Shown: in pieces, positions 1 through 10,998 of the stretch | Position numbering within the stretch: position 1 is the stretch's first letter | Layout: each line of letters opens with the position of its first letter | Assembly: GCA_021323795.1 (NCBI GenBank) | Contig: JAJPKH010000219.1 | Coordinates: forward strand, 1 to 35,213 | Origin: Acidiferrobacteraceae bacterium | Lineage (GTDB): Bacteria > Pseudomonadota > Gammaproteobacteria > Acidiferrobacterales > Sulfurifustaceae | Direction: 5' to 3' | DNA length: 35,213 bases | The notes under the pieces: model-generated | Told to the model about the DNA's origin: nothing | Seen by the model: the letters and a program-made list of their open reading frames with translations, nothing else | Databases searched by the model: none | Made by a program: the position numbers and the translations under genes

Positions 1-398
1 ACTTCGAGCGACCCATTGGTGCGCTTACCGAGCAATTGAAAATCTTTGTCGTAAAGGGCGATTTGCACCAACCCACCGCCGAGATCCGAGCCGGTGTAGT
101 AGTTCCATGCCCTATCAAGCGCTCTAGGACGGTGATCGAGACTCCGGTTCTTATTCCCGTTTCCCGGCAACGTTTCTTCGGCGATTCCCTGAACCGTCGC
201 CTCGGCCTCGCGATTCAACTGTTCCTGCATGATCCTTGCCGCGAGGTGCAGACGCTCATTGAGCGCCGCCCGCGCCGTATCGTAGGCATGATCGCGGTAA
301 ATGCGGCTGCTGACCAAGGCGATGCCGATCGAAAGGACGCCCATCACCATCAGAACCAACATGGCGCTCGCCCGCATCGATATGCGATTCAATAGCAT
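1..398 (-). CDS. N-terminal part of a membrane-anchored signalling/sensor-like protein, truncated by the left window edge
   Basis: Minus-strand reading from ATG at 398-396 is open to position 1: MLLNRISMRASAMLVLMVMGVLSIGIALVSSRIYRDHAYDTARAALNERLHLAARIMQEQLNREAEATVQGIAEETLPG...WNYYTGSDLGGGLVQIALYDKDFQLLGKRTNGSLEV. It has one N-terminal TM helix followed by a periplasmic helical region, as in sensor kinases, MCPs or GGDEF proteins. It is absent from the ORF track because it has no stop in the window. Confidence 0.75.
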   Translation of the reverse strand, partial: MLLNRISMRASAMLVLMVMGVLSIGIALVSSRIYRDHAYDTARAALNERLHLAARIMQEQLNREAEATVQGIAEETLPGNGNKNRSLDHRPRALDRAWNYYTGSDLGGGLVQIALYDKDFQLLGKRTNGSLE

Positions 399-564
399 CG
401 ACTTTTACCGTATGACCCGCGTCGCTATATTGGTGAACCCTGTGCCTGTTTTCTTGCAATTCCAATGCCATTCCCGAACTAATTTGAGGCGGAATTCAAT
501 GACTTATTCTTTGTCCGGCTAGCCAAATATGAGCCCTTTGCTGCGTCTAGAAACCTAAAAATCG

Positions 565-1467
565 TTGCAGCCACAGAATGTTATGGAGAAGTGGGTCATC
601 GGCGTTTTAGATCGAATCGAGGCGACAACGGGGCGCCGAACGCGGCTCTACAGCGCACGAACCGTGAGTGGCGGCTGCATAAACAGGGCAGTTGTCCTTG
701 AGGGGAACGGCGACGCGTATTTCGTGAAATCCAATGCCGCGGAACGCCTGGATATGTTCATTGCGGAGGCGGAGGGGCTGCGGACATTAGCCGCGACTCG
801 TATCGTCGCGGTACCGGTACCTATATGTTGGGGCATCATTGAGGATCGCGCCTTTCTCGCCCTCGAATACATGCAACTCGGGGAAATAAACGGCGCGGTC
901 TACGGAGACCTCGGCCGTCGTCTCGCCGCTCTGCATCGCGTGACTCAGCCGCGATACGGCTGGCATCGCGATAACACGATTGGCTCGACACCTCAGCCGA
1001 ACGCTCTCGCGGATACATGGACCGAATTTTTTCGCGAACGGCGCCTGGGACATCAGTTCGGGCTTGTTCGCCGCAATGGCCATCACCGGCTTGCGACCAA
1101 GGGGGAGCGCCTTCTTGATCGCTTGAGCCAGTTCCTTACCGACCACGCCTGTGTTCCCTCTCTTTGCCATGGGGATCTCTGGGCCGGAAATGTAGGCACG
1201 ACGGCACAAGGAGAACCGGTGGTTTTCGATCCTGCCATTTACTTCGGCGACCGCGAGACTGATCTCGCAATGACGGAACTGTTCGGCGGCTTTGCGCCTT
1301 CGTTCTATGCCAGGTACCGGGAAGAGTGGCCGCTCGCTCCGGGATACGAGACCAGGCGGACGCTGTATAACCTCTATCACGTCCTCAATCATGTGAACTT
1401 GTTCGGGCAAAGCTATCTGCTGCAAGCAGAGCGAATGGTCGACCAGCTACTCGCCGAAGCCGGCTGA
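565..1467 (+). CDS. Fructosamine kinase family protein
   Basis: 300 aa; kinase-like fold motifs SGGCINRA, YFVKSN, LALEYM, LCHGDLWAGNVG and FDPAIYFGDRETDLAMTELFGGF are typical of the fructosamine/ketosamine-3-kinase family. TTG at 565 or ATG at 583 is the start. Confidence 0.88.
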   Translation: MQPQNVMEKWVIGVLDRIEATTGRRTRLYSARTVSGGCINRAVVLEGNGDAYFVKSNAAERLDMFIAEAEGLRTLAATRIVAVPVPICWGIIEDRAFLALEYMQLGEINGAVYGDLGRRLAALHRVTQPRYGWHRDNTIGSTPQPNALADTWTEFFRERRLGHQFGLVRRNGHHRLATKGERLLDRLSQFLTDHACVPSLCHGDLWAGNVGTTAQGEPVVFDPAIYFGDRETDLAMTELFGGFAPSFYARYREEWPLAPGYETRRTLYNLYHVLNHVNLFGQSYLLQAERMVDQLLAEAG

Positions 1468-1509
1468 TGAGTTATTGAAGAGGACGTTATCGTCATCGAA
1501 GCTCGACCT

Positions 1510-1923
1510 GTGCGTGTTTCCGCCGGAATTGTAATCGCGCGTTGCGAGGCAAACGTCTATCGCTATTTGCTGCTGCGCGCGTATCGTTATTGGGACTTTC
1601 CCAAAGGCCTGGTGGAACCCGGAGAAGCGCCGCTCGACGCCGCACGACGCGAGGCGCGCGAAGAGACGGGAATCGGCACTTTAGATTTTCCCTGTGGTGA
1701 ACAGTACGTGGAAACCAAACCCTACCGAGGCGGAAAGATAGCGCGCTATTACCTCGCGGTCGCGTCGACGGCGGAAGTCACGCTCAAAGTTAACCCTGCC
1801 CTTGGACGTCCAGAACATCATGAATACCGGTGGGTCGATTATCAGGCGGCGCACGGTTTGCTCGGGCCGCGCGTGCGCGCTGTCCTCGATTGGGCGCACA
1901 AACTGCTTGGCGAACGCTGCTAG
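1510..1923 (+). CDS. NUDIX hydrolase (diadenosine tetraphosphatase-like)
   Basis: 137 aa; Nudix box GLVEPGEAPLDAARREAREETGIG; GTG start. Confidence 0.88.
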   Translation: MRVSAGIVIARCEANVYRYLLLRAYRYWDFPKGLVEPGEAPLDAARREAREETGIGTLDFPCGEQYVETKPYRGGKIARYYLAVASTAEVTLKVNPALGRPEHHEYRWVDYQAAHGLLGPRVRAVLDWAHKLLGERC

Positions 1924-1924
1924 C

Positions 1925-3559
1925 TTAACTTTCGGCGGGATTGCGCTCTTGGCCTTCGCCCCCCTTCGGGCCGGGAGCAAGCTCCACTTCTACTCGATTA
2001 CGTCCCAGACGTTTGGCTCGATAAAGCGCGCGGTCAGCGCGATCCACGAGCGTCGTATGAGCATCGCCGGGAACGTATAGCGTCAAACCCGCGGAGAAGG
2101 TCGGGATACGCATGGTCTTGCCGTCGAAGTTACAAGTCACCTCTTGCGCCCGACCCCGCACCTTGCTCAGCGCCGCGATGGCTCCGTCCAGCGACGTGTT
2201 CGGCAGCAACACGGCGAATTCCTCGCCGCCATAGCGCGCCACCAAATCATGATGCCGCAGGATGGAAAGCACATTGGCGGCGTACGACCGCAGCACTTCG
2301 TCCCCGGCGGCGTGACCATGGGCGTCATTGATGGCCTTGAACTCATCCAAATCGAGCAGCGCGAGCGCGAGCGGAAAACCGTAGCGCTGCGCCCTCCCTA
2401 TTTCGTCCTGAAGGCGGCGCATGAAGGCCCGCCGGTTGGGCAGCCCGGTATATTCGTCCGTGAGACTCAACAAACGAACCTTGTTCAGCTCGTCGCGGAG
2501 ACGGTCGCTGTCGGACTTTATGAGTCGCAGGAACTCGCTGGTGCGGCGCAACTTACTATCGAGCGAGCGATGTCCGTGAATCAACTCCTCGATACCGCCG
2601 ATGAGAATTTGCCGCAATGTTTCTATTTCCTGCCCGCTTTCCGCCTGCTGCAACGCGTTTAGTTCTATTTGCAGCAGCGCGCCGAATTCGCGATTTTGCG
2701 CGATCGCTTCGGTCACATTCTGCGAGAACGCCTCCTGCAGCTTGGCGATCTCGCCGCGCTTGCGGTCGAGGTGGAGCCGATAGGCGGAATTGACGCGCCG
2801 TTCGATCTGCGACGGGCCGGGTACCGAGAGTTGTTGTTCTGCCGAGGTGTTTTTGTTTTCCTTATTTTCGTTCTCGTCCTTCTCCAATTTGGCGCCTGGG
2901 GCGAGCATGGTTTGTCCGTGCGTATCTTCGGGCTTGAGCGGCACACGGGGAGGACTCTGCTTCTCGGGTACGGCTGCCGATGCAACCCCGCCGCGTAACA
3001 ACTCGTCCAGAATGTCGCTTAACGGGAGCTCCTCCGGCTTCGCCGGACTCGACGCGAGAGACTCGGGCGGCTCCTTTTCCTGGATAGGCGGAGCCGCCGG
3101 AGCGCTGGCGTCAAGGGACAGGGTGTCGGGCGCCGTGCCGAGTAGCGCCTGGCGCAGCTCCGTTAACTTGGCGTTTATCTTGTTAACGTGCGCCAGGGTA
3201 GGATTCGAAGCATAGGCATCCAGCAACAGCCGCAGCAGCATGCCGTAAACCGCTTGCACGTTTCGATGCGCGGATTCCTGTTCTTTGAGTAGTTGGGATA
3301 TTTGCCCATAGATAACTACTCCGACCGGGGTCTCTTTGAGCCCCTCGAAAACCGCGAGCATGGAAGACTCCGGCTTCGCGTCGTCCGCGTCCGTTGTGCC
3401 GGCCGTCAAACTTACCCCCTCGACGCGGGCACGCGACCACCTGCGTGCTTCACTGTCGCGAAACATTGTTTCTTGGTGATTCCCCTGCCTACGACAGCGA
3501 CCTGTCGCGGCCCTCCCTTGCGTGCGGATGACTCTACCCCGGCACTTTTGAAATAACAA
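1925..3559 (-). CDS. GGDEF-domain diguanylate cyclase, soluble, with a long N-terminal region
   Basis: C-terminal GGDEF domain with LTDEYTGLPNRRAF, LLDLDEFKAINDAHGHAAGD and RHHD-LVARY-GGEEF (active site plus RxxD I-site). The true start may be ATG at 3466. Confidence 0.88.
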   Translation of the reverse strand: MLFQKCRGRVIRTQGRAATGRCRRQGNHQETMFRDSEARRWSRARVEGVSLTAGTTDADDAKPESSMLAVFEGLKETPVGVVIYGQISQLLKEQESAHRNVQAVYGMLLRLLLDAYASNPTLAHVNKINAKLTELRQALLGTAPDTLSLDASAPAAPPIQEKEPPESLASSPAKPEELPLSDILDELLRGGVASAAVPEKQSPPRVPLKPEDTHGQTMLAPGAKLEKDENENKENKNTSAEQQLSVPGPSQIERRVNSAYRLHLDRKRGEIAKLQEAFSQNVTEAIAQNREFGALLQIELNALQQAESGQEIETLRQILIGGIEELIHGHRSLDSKLRRTSEFLRLIKSDSDRLRDELNKVRLLSLTDEYTGLPNRRAFMRRLQDEIGRAQRYGFPLALALLDLDEFKAINDAHGHAAGDEVLRSYAANVLSILRHHDLVARYGGEEFAVLLPNTSLDGAIAALSKVRGRAQEVTCNFDGKTMRIPTFSAGLTLYVPGDAHTTLVDRADRALYRAKRLGRNRVEVELAPGPKGGEGQERNPAES

Positions 3560-3688
3560 CTGACGAGGTACGTCACCCGACCAACGCGCCTCGATGCCGC
3601 ACGGAGTTTATCCAATACACCAACTGTTAAAGCTAACGCTTTGCTCCGTTGAGTGGCGCGTCGTGAGGAACAAACGCGAAACCTTCGA

Positions 3689-4753
3689 TCAACGATGGTA
3701 GGCCGTGCTTAATTCATGTACGGCGTCGATCAGTACACCGACCTTGTCCGGCTCGATATCGGGAGTAATGCCGTGTCCGAGATTAAACACGTGCCCGCTT
3801 CCGTTCCCAAAACGCTCCAGGCCCTTAGCCACCTCCGCGCGTATCGCTTGCGGTGTGCCATAAAGCGCCGCGGGATCGAGATTGCCCTGTAGCGCCACGC
3901 GATCACCGATGCGCCGGCGCGCTTCCCCGAGATCGGTTGTCCAATCAATCCCGACAGCATCGGCGCCACTGCCGGCAATCGCCTCGAGCCACTGACCTCC
4001 GCCTTTCGTGAAAACGATGACGGGAACATGGATTCCGTTGGCACCGTCTCGTACAGCCTTAATGACGTTCGTAACGTAGTCGAGCGAGTACGCCAGATAA
4101 GCATGCGCCGATAGCATTCCGCCCCAGGTATCGAAGATCATGAGCGCTTGCGCGCCGGCGGCGACCTGCGCTTGAAGATAGCGACTCACCGCGCGCGCCA
4201 AAATCTCGAGCAGGCGGTGCAGCACGTCGGGTGCCTGGTAAAGCATGCGCTTGATGTGCGCGAAATCCCGGCTTCCTCCGCCCTCCACCATATAAGTGGC
4301 CAAGGTCCACGGGCTTCCTGCGAAACCAATTAGCGGGACGCGGCCACTCAGTTCGCGCCGAACGGCTCGAACGGTATCCATTACGTACCGCAACTCGGCT
4401 TCCGGATCCGGCACGCTCAGACGATCGACGTCGGCACTGTGGCGAATCGTCCGAGTGAACCGTGGGCCTTCGCCTTCGAGGAACTGCAGGCCCAGTCCCA
4501 TGGCGTCGGGAATCGTCAGAATGTCGGAGAAAAGTATGGCCGCGTCGAGTGGGTAGCGATTGACCGGCTGCAACGTCGCTTCGCAGGCAAGCTCCGGCGT
4601 CATGCACAAGGTGCGGAAATCACCCGCGCGGGCGCGCAGTTCCCGATATTCCGGCAAATACCTACCGGCCTGGCGCATGATCCAGACCGGAGTGACGTCG
4701 ACCGGTTGGCGCGCCAGAGCGCGCAGGAGGCGATTGTTTTTCAGCTCATCCAT
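3689..4753 (-). CDS. hemE: Uroporphyrinogen decarboxylase
   Basis: 354 aa, [41 protein letters not shown]; full-length HemE motifs. Confidence 0.97.
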   Translation of the reverse strand: MDELKNNRLLRALARQPVDVTPVWIMRQAGRYLPEYRELRARAGDFRTLCMTPELACEATLQPVNRYPLDAAILFSDILTIPDAMGLGLQFLEGEGPRFTRTIRHSADVDRLSVPDPEAELRYVMDTVRAVRRELSGRVPLIGFAGSPWTLATYMVEGGGSRDFAHIKRMLYQAPDVLHRLLEILARAVSRYLQAQVAAGAQALMIFDTWGGMLSAHAYLAYSLDYVTNVIKAVRDGANGIHVPVIVFTKGGGQWLEAIAGSGADAVGIDWTTDLGEARRRIGDRVALQGNLDPAALYGTPQAIRAEVAKGLERFGNGSGHVFNLGHGITPDIEPDKVGVLIDAVHELSTAYHR

Positions 4754-4830
4754 TCGAGTTTTCGCCGAAATAACGGAAGGCCGCCCATTAAGGGCCGTAG
4801 CGACCCTTTCCTTCTTTCAGCGGCGGCGGA

Positions 4831-6276
4831 TTACGGAAGAGGGGCCGGCAGATCGGAAGCGCCCATGAGGTACTGATCCACCCCGCGCGCGGCGGAGCGG
4901 CCTTCGGCGATCGCCCAGACGATGAGCGACTGGCCGCGCTGCATATCGCCCGCCGTAAACACGCCGCGAACGCTCGTCATCCAGTTCGCATCCCGCCACA
5001 CGTTGCCGCGCTCGTTAAGCTTGACACCCAATTGCTGCAACATGCCCGCTTTTTCCGGGCCGACGAATCCCATGGCGAGCAACACCAGATCCGCCTTCAG
5101 GGTGAACGCGCTTCCCGGGATTTCCTTTATCGTGGGGCGGCCGTTTTCCAGCACCGTCTGGACTTTGACGAGCTCCAGCGCGATCACGCGACCACTTTCT
5201 CCGATGAAACGCCTGGTCGATACCGCGTACACGCGTTCCACGCCTTCTTCATGGGCGGAGGCAACACGGTAAATGACAGGCCACTGCGGCCACGGGTTAT
5301 TCTCCGCCCGGTGCTCCGGAGGGCGCGGCATGATCTCAAGCTGATGCACACTCGCCGCACCCTGGCGATTGGCCGTGCCCAGGCAGTCGGCACCCGTATC
5401 TCCGCCGCCGATAATGACCACGCGCCTGCCTTTGGCGTCGATACGTTTGTCCGCGGGGACTTGGTCGCCTTCGCACAGCCGATTCTGCTGCGGCAGGTAC
5501 TCCATCGCGAAGTGAACGCCTTTCAACTCGCGTCCGGGCACCTTCAGATCCCGTGGCTCGGTCGCCCCGCCGGTCAACACGATGGCATCGAAGTTGTCGC
5601 GTAATTCCTCGACGGGCACGTTCACGCCGACGTGCGCGTTCACCCGGAACTCGACGCCCTCGCCTCTCATCTGCTCGAGGCGCTGATCGAGGACCTTCTT
5701 CTCCATCTTGAATTCCGGGATGCCGTAACGCAGCAGGCCGCCGATGCGGTCGTCACGCTCGAATACGCTCACTTGATGGCCGGCGCGTCGCAGCTGCTGG
5801 GCTGCCGCCAAACCGGCCGGGCCGGAACCGACCACGGCGACTTTCTTGCCGGTTTCGACTACGGGCGGGAGCGGCTTAACTTTGCCGTCCTGCCATGCGT
5901 GCTCGGCGATCGCGAGCTCGATGGCCCGGATCGTTACCGGATCATCGTTGATGCCAAGCACGCACGAACCTTCGCACGGCGCCGGACAAAGGGTGCCGGT
6001 GAACTCAGGAAAATTATTGGTCTCGTGCAGGCGATCGATCGCGTCTTGCCAGCGGCCGCGATAGACGAAGTCGTTCCAATCGGGAATCACGTTACCAAGC
6101 GGGCAGCCCTGATGGCAAAACGGAATGCCGCAATCCATGCAGCGCGCGCCCTGCTTCTTCAGCTCGTCTTCCGGATACGGCCGCATGACCTGCTTCCAGT
6201 CACGCACACGCTCCGCGACCGGCCGATACGGCTGCTTGGCGCGTTTGAACTTGACGAAGCCTTTGATATCACCCAT
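4831..6276 (-). CDS. gltD: Glutamate synthase small (beta) subunit
   Basis: 481 aa; N-terminal Fe-S cysteines ([17 protein letters not shown]), [27 protein letters not shown](P)-binding GGGDTGADC. Its start overlaps the gltB end. Confidence 0.96.
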   Translation of the reverse strand: MGDIKGFVKFKRAKQPYRPVAERVRDWKQVMRPYPEDELKKQGARCMDCGIPFCHQGCPLGNVIPDWNDFVYRGRWQDAIDRLHETNNFPEFTGTLCPAPCEGSCVLGINDDPVTIRAIELAIAEHAWQDGKVKPLPPVVETGKKVAVVGSGPAGLAAAQQLRRAGHQVSVFERDDRIGGLLRYGIPEFKMEKKVLDQRLEQMRGEGVEFRVNAHVGVNVPVEELRDNFDAIVLTGGATEPRDLKVPGRELKGVHFAMEYLPQQNRLCEGDQVPADKRIDAKGRRVVIIGGGDTGADCLGTANRQGAASVHQLEIMPRPPEHRAENNPWPQWPVIYRVASAHEEGVERVYAVSTRRFIGESGRVIALELVKVQTVLENGRPTIKEIPGSAFTLKADLVLLAMGFVGPEKAGMLQQLGVKLNERGNVWRDANWMTSVRGVFTAGDMQRGQSLIVWAIAEGRSAARGVDQYLMGASDLPAPLP

Positions 6277-9200
6277 GCGCCGCGTCCATCACCGCCTGGT
6301 CTTCAGGCACGCCGGTTTCACGCGCCCGGCGGATGGCCGCGAGCACTTGCTTGTAATCCTTCGGAATGACCTTGATGAACTTGGCCTGTGACGCTTTCCA
6401 GTGATCGAGCAGTTTCTGGGCCACCGCCGAGTTGGTGTAGCGCACGTGGTCCTTCAGCATTTCTTTCACTTCATCGGCATCGTCACCGATCAGCGACTCA
6501 AGTTCGATCATCTCCATGTTGCAGCAGCGCTTGAAGTTGCCGTCCACGTCGAGCACGTATGCGATGCCGCCCGACATGCCCGCCGCGAAGTTACGGCCGG
6601 TCTTTCCGATCACGACCACGCGCCCGCCGGTCATGTACTCACAACCGTGGTCGCCGACCCCTTCAACCACGGCGTAAGCGCCGGAGTTGCGCACACAGAA
6701 ACGCTCGCCGGCGACGCCGCGGAAATACGCTTCACCGCTGGTGGCGCCGTAGAGGGCGACGTTGCCGATAAGGATGTTTTCCTCCGGCACGAACGTCGAC
6801 TGGCGCGGCGGATAAATCGCGATCTTGCCGCCTGACAGGCCTTTACCGACGTAATCGTTGGCGTCGCCCTCGATCGTGAAGGTGATGCCCTTCGGCAGGA
6901 ACGCGCCGAAGCTTTGACCCGCTGAACCATTGAAGTGAATACGAACGGTATCTTCCGGCAGCCCTTGCGCGCCATAACGCTTGGTGACTTCATATCCCAG
7001 GATGGTGCCGACCGTGCGGTTGACGTTTTTGATGGGCAGAATGATGTCGACCGGCTTCTTCTTTTCCAGCGCCTCCTGGCACAGCGGCAGGATCGTCGTG
7101 CGGTCGAGCGACCTTTCGAGCGCGTGATCCTGCGCGCGCACGCAGCGGATCGCGACCTCGTTGCCCATCTTCGGTTGATACAGAATCTTGGCAAAATCAA
7201 GCCCGCGCGCCTTCCAGTGCTCGACCGCCGGCTTAACGTTCAGCCGATCCACGCGCCCGATCATTTCCTCCATCGTGCGGAACCCGAGCTGCGCCATGTA
7301 CTCGCGCACCTCTTGCGCCACGAAGCGGAAAAAGTTGACGACGTGATCCGGATTGCCGGCGAATTTCTTGCGCAGCTCCGGATCCTGCGTAGCGATACCG
7401 ACCGGGCAGGTATTGAGATGGCAGACGCGCATCATGATGCAGCCGAGCACGGTGAGCGGCGCGATGGAAAAGCCGTACTCTTCCGCGCCGAGCAGCGCGG
7501 CGATGACGACATCGCGGCCGGTCTTCATCTGGCCGTCGGTCTGCACGACGATGCGGTCGCGCAGCTTGTTCATGACCAGCACCTGCTGGGTCTCGGCGAG
7601 ACCGAGCTCCCAAGGCAACCCGGCATGTTTGATCGAGGACAACGGGCTCGCGCCCGTACCGCCGTCATGTCCCGATATGAGCACGACGTCGGCGTGCGCC
7701 TTGGCGACACCCGCGGCCACGGTGCCCACCCCCACCTCGGAAACGAGCTTCACGTGAATTCGCGCTTCGGGGTTCGAATTCTTGAGGTCGTGAATGAGCT
7801 GCGCCAAGTCCTCGATCGAGTAAATATCGTGGTGCGGCGGCGGCGAAATCAGGCCGACCCCGGGCGTCGAGTGACGTACTTTGGCGATGGGGGGATAGAC
7901 CTTGTGCCCGGGCAGCTGCCCGCCTTCGCCGGGCTTCGCCCCCTGCGCCATCTTGATCTGCAAGTCGGTGGCGTTCACCAGATAGTGGCTGGTAACGCCA
8001 AAACGCCCGGACGCGACCTGCTTGATACGTGAATTGCGCACCGTTCCGTATCGTTCCGGATCTTCGCCGCCTTCGCCGCAGTTCGAGCGAGCGCCGATTT
8101 TGTTCATCGCGAGGGCAAGCGCCTCGTGCGCCTCGATACTGATCGAACCGTACGACATCGCACCCGTCGCGAAGCGCTTCATGATGGCTTCGACCGATTC
8201 CACTTGCTCGATCGGAATCGCCTGCTCGGCCGGCTTGAGGTCCATCAAGCCGCGCAGGGTCGCGAGATGGCGGTTGTTCTCGTCGCACAGCTTGGAGAAT
8301 TCCTTGAAGAGCACGTAGGAGTTGGAGCGCGTGGCATGCTGCAATTTGGCCACCGTGTCCGGGTTGAGCATGTGGACCTCGCCATCGCGGCGCCACTGAT
8401 ACTGCCCGCCCCAATCGAGATCGGGCGGTCCCACCGGACGATCGGGATAGGCGCGATGATGCCGCAGCGACGCTTCTTGAGCGACCACATCGATGCCGAT
8501 GCCGCCCACTCGCGACGCGGTGGACGTGAAATACTTTTGCACGAATTGCTGCTCGAGGCCTATCGCCTCGAAGATTTGCGCCGCCCGATAGGATTGAATG
8601 GTGGAGATGCCCATCTTCGAGATCACCTTGACCACGCCCTTATTCAGCGCCTTGATGTAGTTCTTTACCGCTTGCGCGTGATCGACGCCCTTGAGCAGTC
8701 CCTGGCGGATCATGTCATCGAGCGTTTCGAAGGCGAGATACGGGCAAACCGCGCCGGCGCCGTAACCGAGCAGCAGCGCCATGTGATGCACTTCGCGCGG
8801 CTCGCCGGTCTCGACGACCAGTCCCACGCGCACGCGCGATCCCTCCCGCACGAGGTGATGGTGAACCGCCGCCGTGGCGAGCAGCGCGGGAATCGGAATG
8901 TGTTCCGCGTCCACGCCGCGGTCGGAAAGAATGATGAAGCTGTGGCCCTGCGCTATTGCGTCCGTCGCCTTGCGACACAATTCCTCCAGCGCCTTGGCCA
9001 GTCCGGAACCGCCGGAACCGGCCGGGAACAGCATCGGCAGCGTCGTGGTACGAAAACCGTTGTGGCGCAGATGCCTGATCTTCTCGAGCTCCTCAAGACC
9101 CAGGATCGGCGTCTTCAGCTTCAGCAAGCGGCAGCTCTCGGGGCCCGGTTGCAGCAGGTTGCCTTCCGGCCCGATCGGCGTCTCGATCTGCGTAACGAGC

Positions 9201-10816
9201 TGCTCGCGAATCGCATCGAGCGGCGGGTTCGTCACTTGCGCGAACAGCTGCTTGAAGTAGTCGTAGAGCAGTCGCGGGCGCGCCGACAGCACGGCGAGCG
9301 CCGCGTCGTTCCCCATCGAGCCGACGGGCTCTTCTCCCTTTTCGGCCATCGGCGCGAGCAGAATGCGCAAATCCTCGTGTGTGTAGCCGAAGGCCTGTTG
9401 GCGCGCGAACACCGTGGCGTGATCGGGCTCCGGAACGTGGGGCGGCTCGGGCAACCGGCTGAGGGGCACCATGTTTTCGTCCAGCCACTTCTTATACGGC
9501 TGCGCGGAGCTGTAGCGCTTCTTGAGCTCGGCATCCTCGATGATGCGGCCCTCGCGCGTGTCCACCAGGAAGATCCGGCCGGGGTGTAAACGCTCCTTAA
9601 TGAGGACGTTTTCCGGCGGAATGTCGAGCACCCCGACTTCGGAGGCCATCACGACCAAACCATCCTTCGTTACGTAGTAACGCGATGGGCGCAGGCCGTT
9701 ACGGTCGAGCACGGCGCCGATCACGCTGCCGTCGGTAAAGGCGATCGAGGCAGGACCGTCCCACGGCTCCATCAAGCAGCCGTGATACTCATAGAACGCC
9801 TTGCGCTCTTCCTCCATGGTTTCGTGCCCGCTCCACGCTTCCGGAATCATCATGAGAACCGCGTGCGGTAATTCGCGCCCCGCCATATGGAGGAACTCGA
9901 GGACGTTGTCGAACGCCGCGGAATCGGAGCCGCCTTCGATGATGATGGGAAAAATTTTCTTGAGATCCTCGCCGAACAGCGGCGAAGAGCACAGCGCCTC
10001 GCGGGCGCGCATCCAGTTGATATTTCCGCGCAGCGTGTTGATTTCGCCGTTGTGCGCGAGTTAACGGTACGGATGCGCCAGCGGCCAGGAAGGGAACGTA
10101 TTGGTCGAGAAGCGCGAGTGCACCAGTGCCAGTGCGGATTCGATCAACGGGTCGGAAAGGTCGGGATACATGGGCCGTAGCTGGCTCGGCGTGAGCATGC
10201 CCTTGTAAACCAGCGTGCGCGCCGAAAGGCTGGGTATGTAGAACAGCCGCTTTTCGCTCAGGTCGGATTTTGCGACCGCGTGCTCGGCGCGCTTGCGGAT
10301 GACATAAAGTTTGCGCTCGAATGCGGCGTCATCGACCACGGTCGCCGCCCGGCCAATAAAGATTTGCTTGAATGTCGGTTCCGCCGCGCGCGCGCTCGGG
10401 CCGAGCGCCGAGTCATCGGTTGGAACATCGCGCCACCCGAGCACCGCCTGTCCTTCTTCCTTGGCAATCTGTTCGAGCAATGTCTGGCAGCGCTGCGCCT
10501 GCGCCGGATCGCGCGGCAAAAACACCAAACCGGCGCCGTAGTGCTTATGGTCCGGCAGCTTTAGGCCGAGCTTGCCGCATTCACGCAGAAAAAAGGCGTG
10601 CGGCATCTGAACCAGGATTCCGGCGCCATCGCCCGTATTTTCTTCGCAGCCGCACGCACCCCGATGCTCGAGATTCTTAAGGATGGTCAGCGCCTGCGTG
10701 ACAATGGCGTGCGACTTGCGCCCCTTCATGTCGACGACAAAGCCGACGCCGCAAGCGTCGTGCTCGCGCGACGGATCGTACAGGCCGTTTAGGTCTCGCT
10801 CTTCGTACTGATTCAA
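6269..10816 (-). pseudogene. gltB: Glutamate synthase large (alpha) subunit interrupted by an in-frame TAA (10061-10063); the two open parts are 10061..10816 and 6269..10012
   Basis: 251-aa N-terminal piece (MNQYEERDLNGLYDPSREHDACGVGFVVDMKGRKSH...FSTNTFPSWPLAHPYR*) and 1247-aa C-terminal piece are in the same frame. The bridging codons read [16 protein letters not shown]. No frameshift is needed. Confidence 0.93.
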
Positions 10817-10892
10817 GTTAGATCACCAATTCGGTCGTCCCCGTCCCATATGCCGGGGAGAACCGTAAAAACAGCGGCCAAAGGGGGGAAAA

Positions 10893-10921
10893 AGTATACC
10901 GATGAGGGGGAGGGGCTTCAA
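10893..10921 (-). promoter_or_regulatory. Candidate sigma-70 promoter for gltBD
   Basis: On the minus strand TTGAAG (10921-10916), 17-bp spacer, TATACT (10898-10893), upstream of the gltB start at 10816. Confidence 0.5.
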
Positions 10922-10998
10922 TGGAAGGCAGACGGCCGAATCTGCTCGGCGGAGAATCGCCCGGAAATTTTTGCCGCTCGTCCTATCGGGGCGAGACC

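Noticed and set aside
6935-8032. 365-aa plus-strand ORF antisense to gltB
   Set aside because: Shadow ORF with no domain signature; gltB is the supported strand.
8126-9589. 487-aa plus-strand ORF antisense to gltB
   Set aside because: Lies wholly opposite strongly supported gltB codons; Arg/His/Leu-rich composition typical of shadow ORFs in GC-rich DNA.
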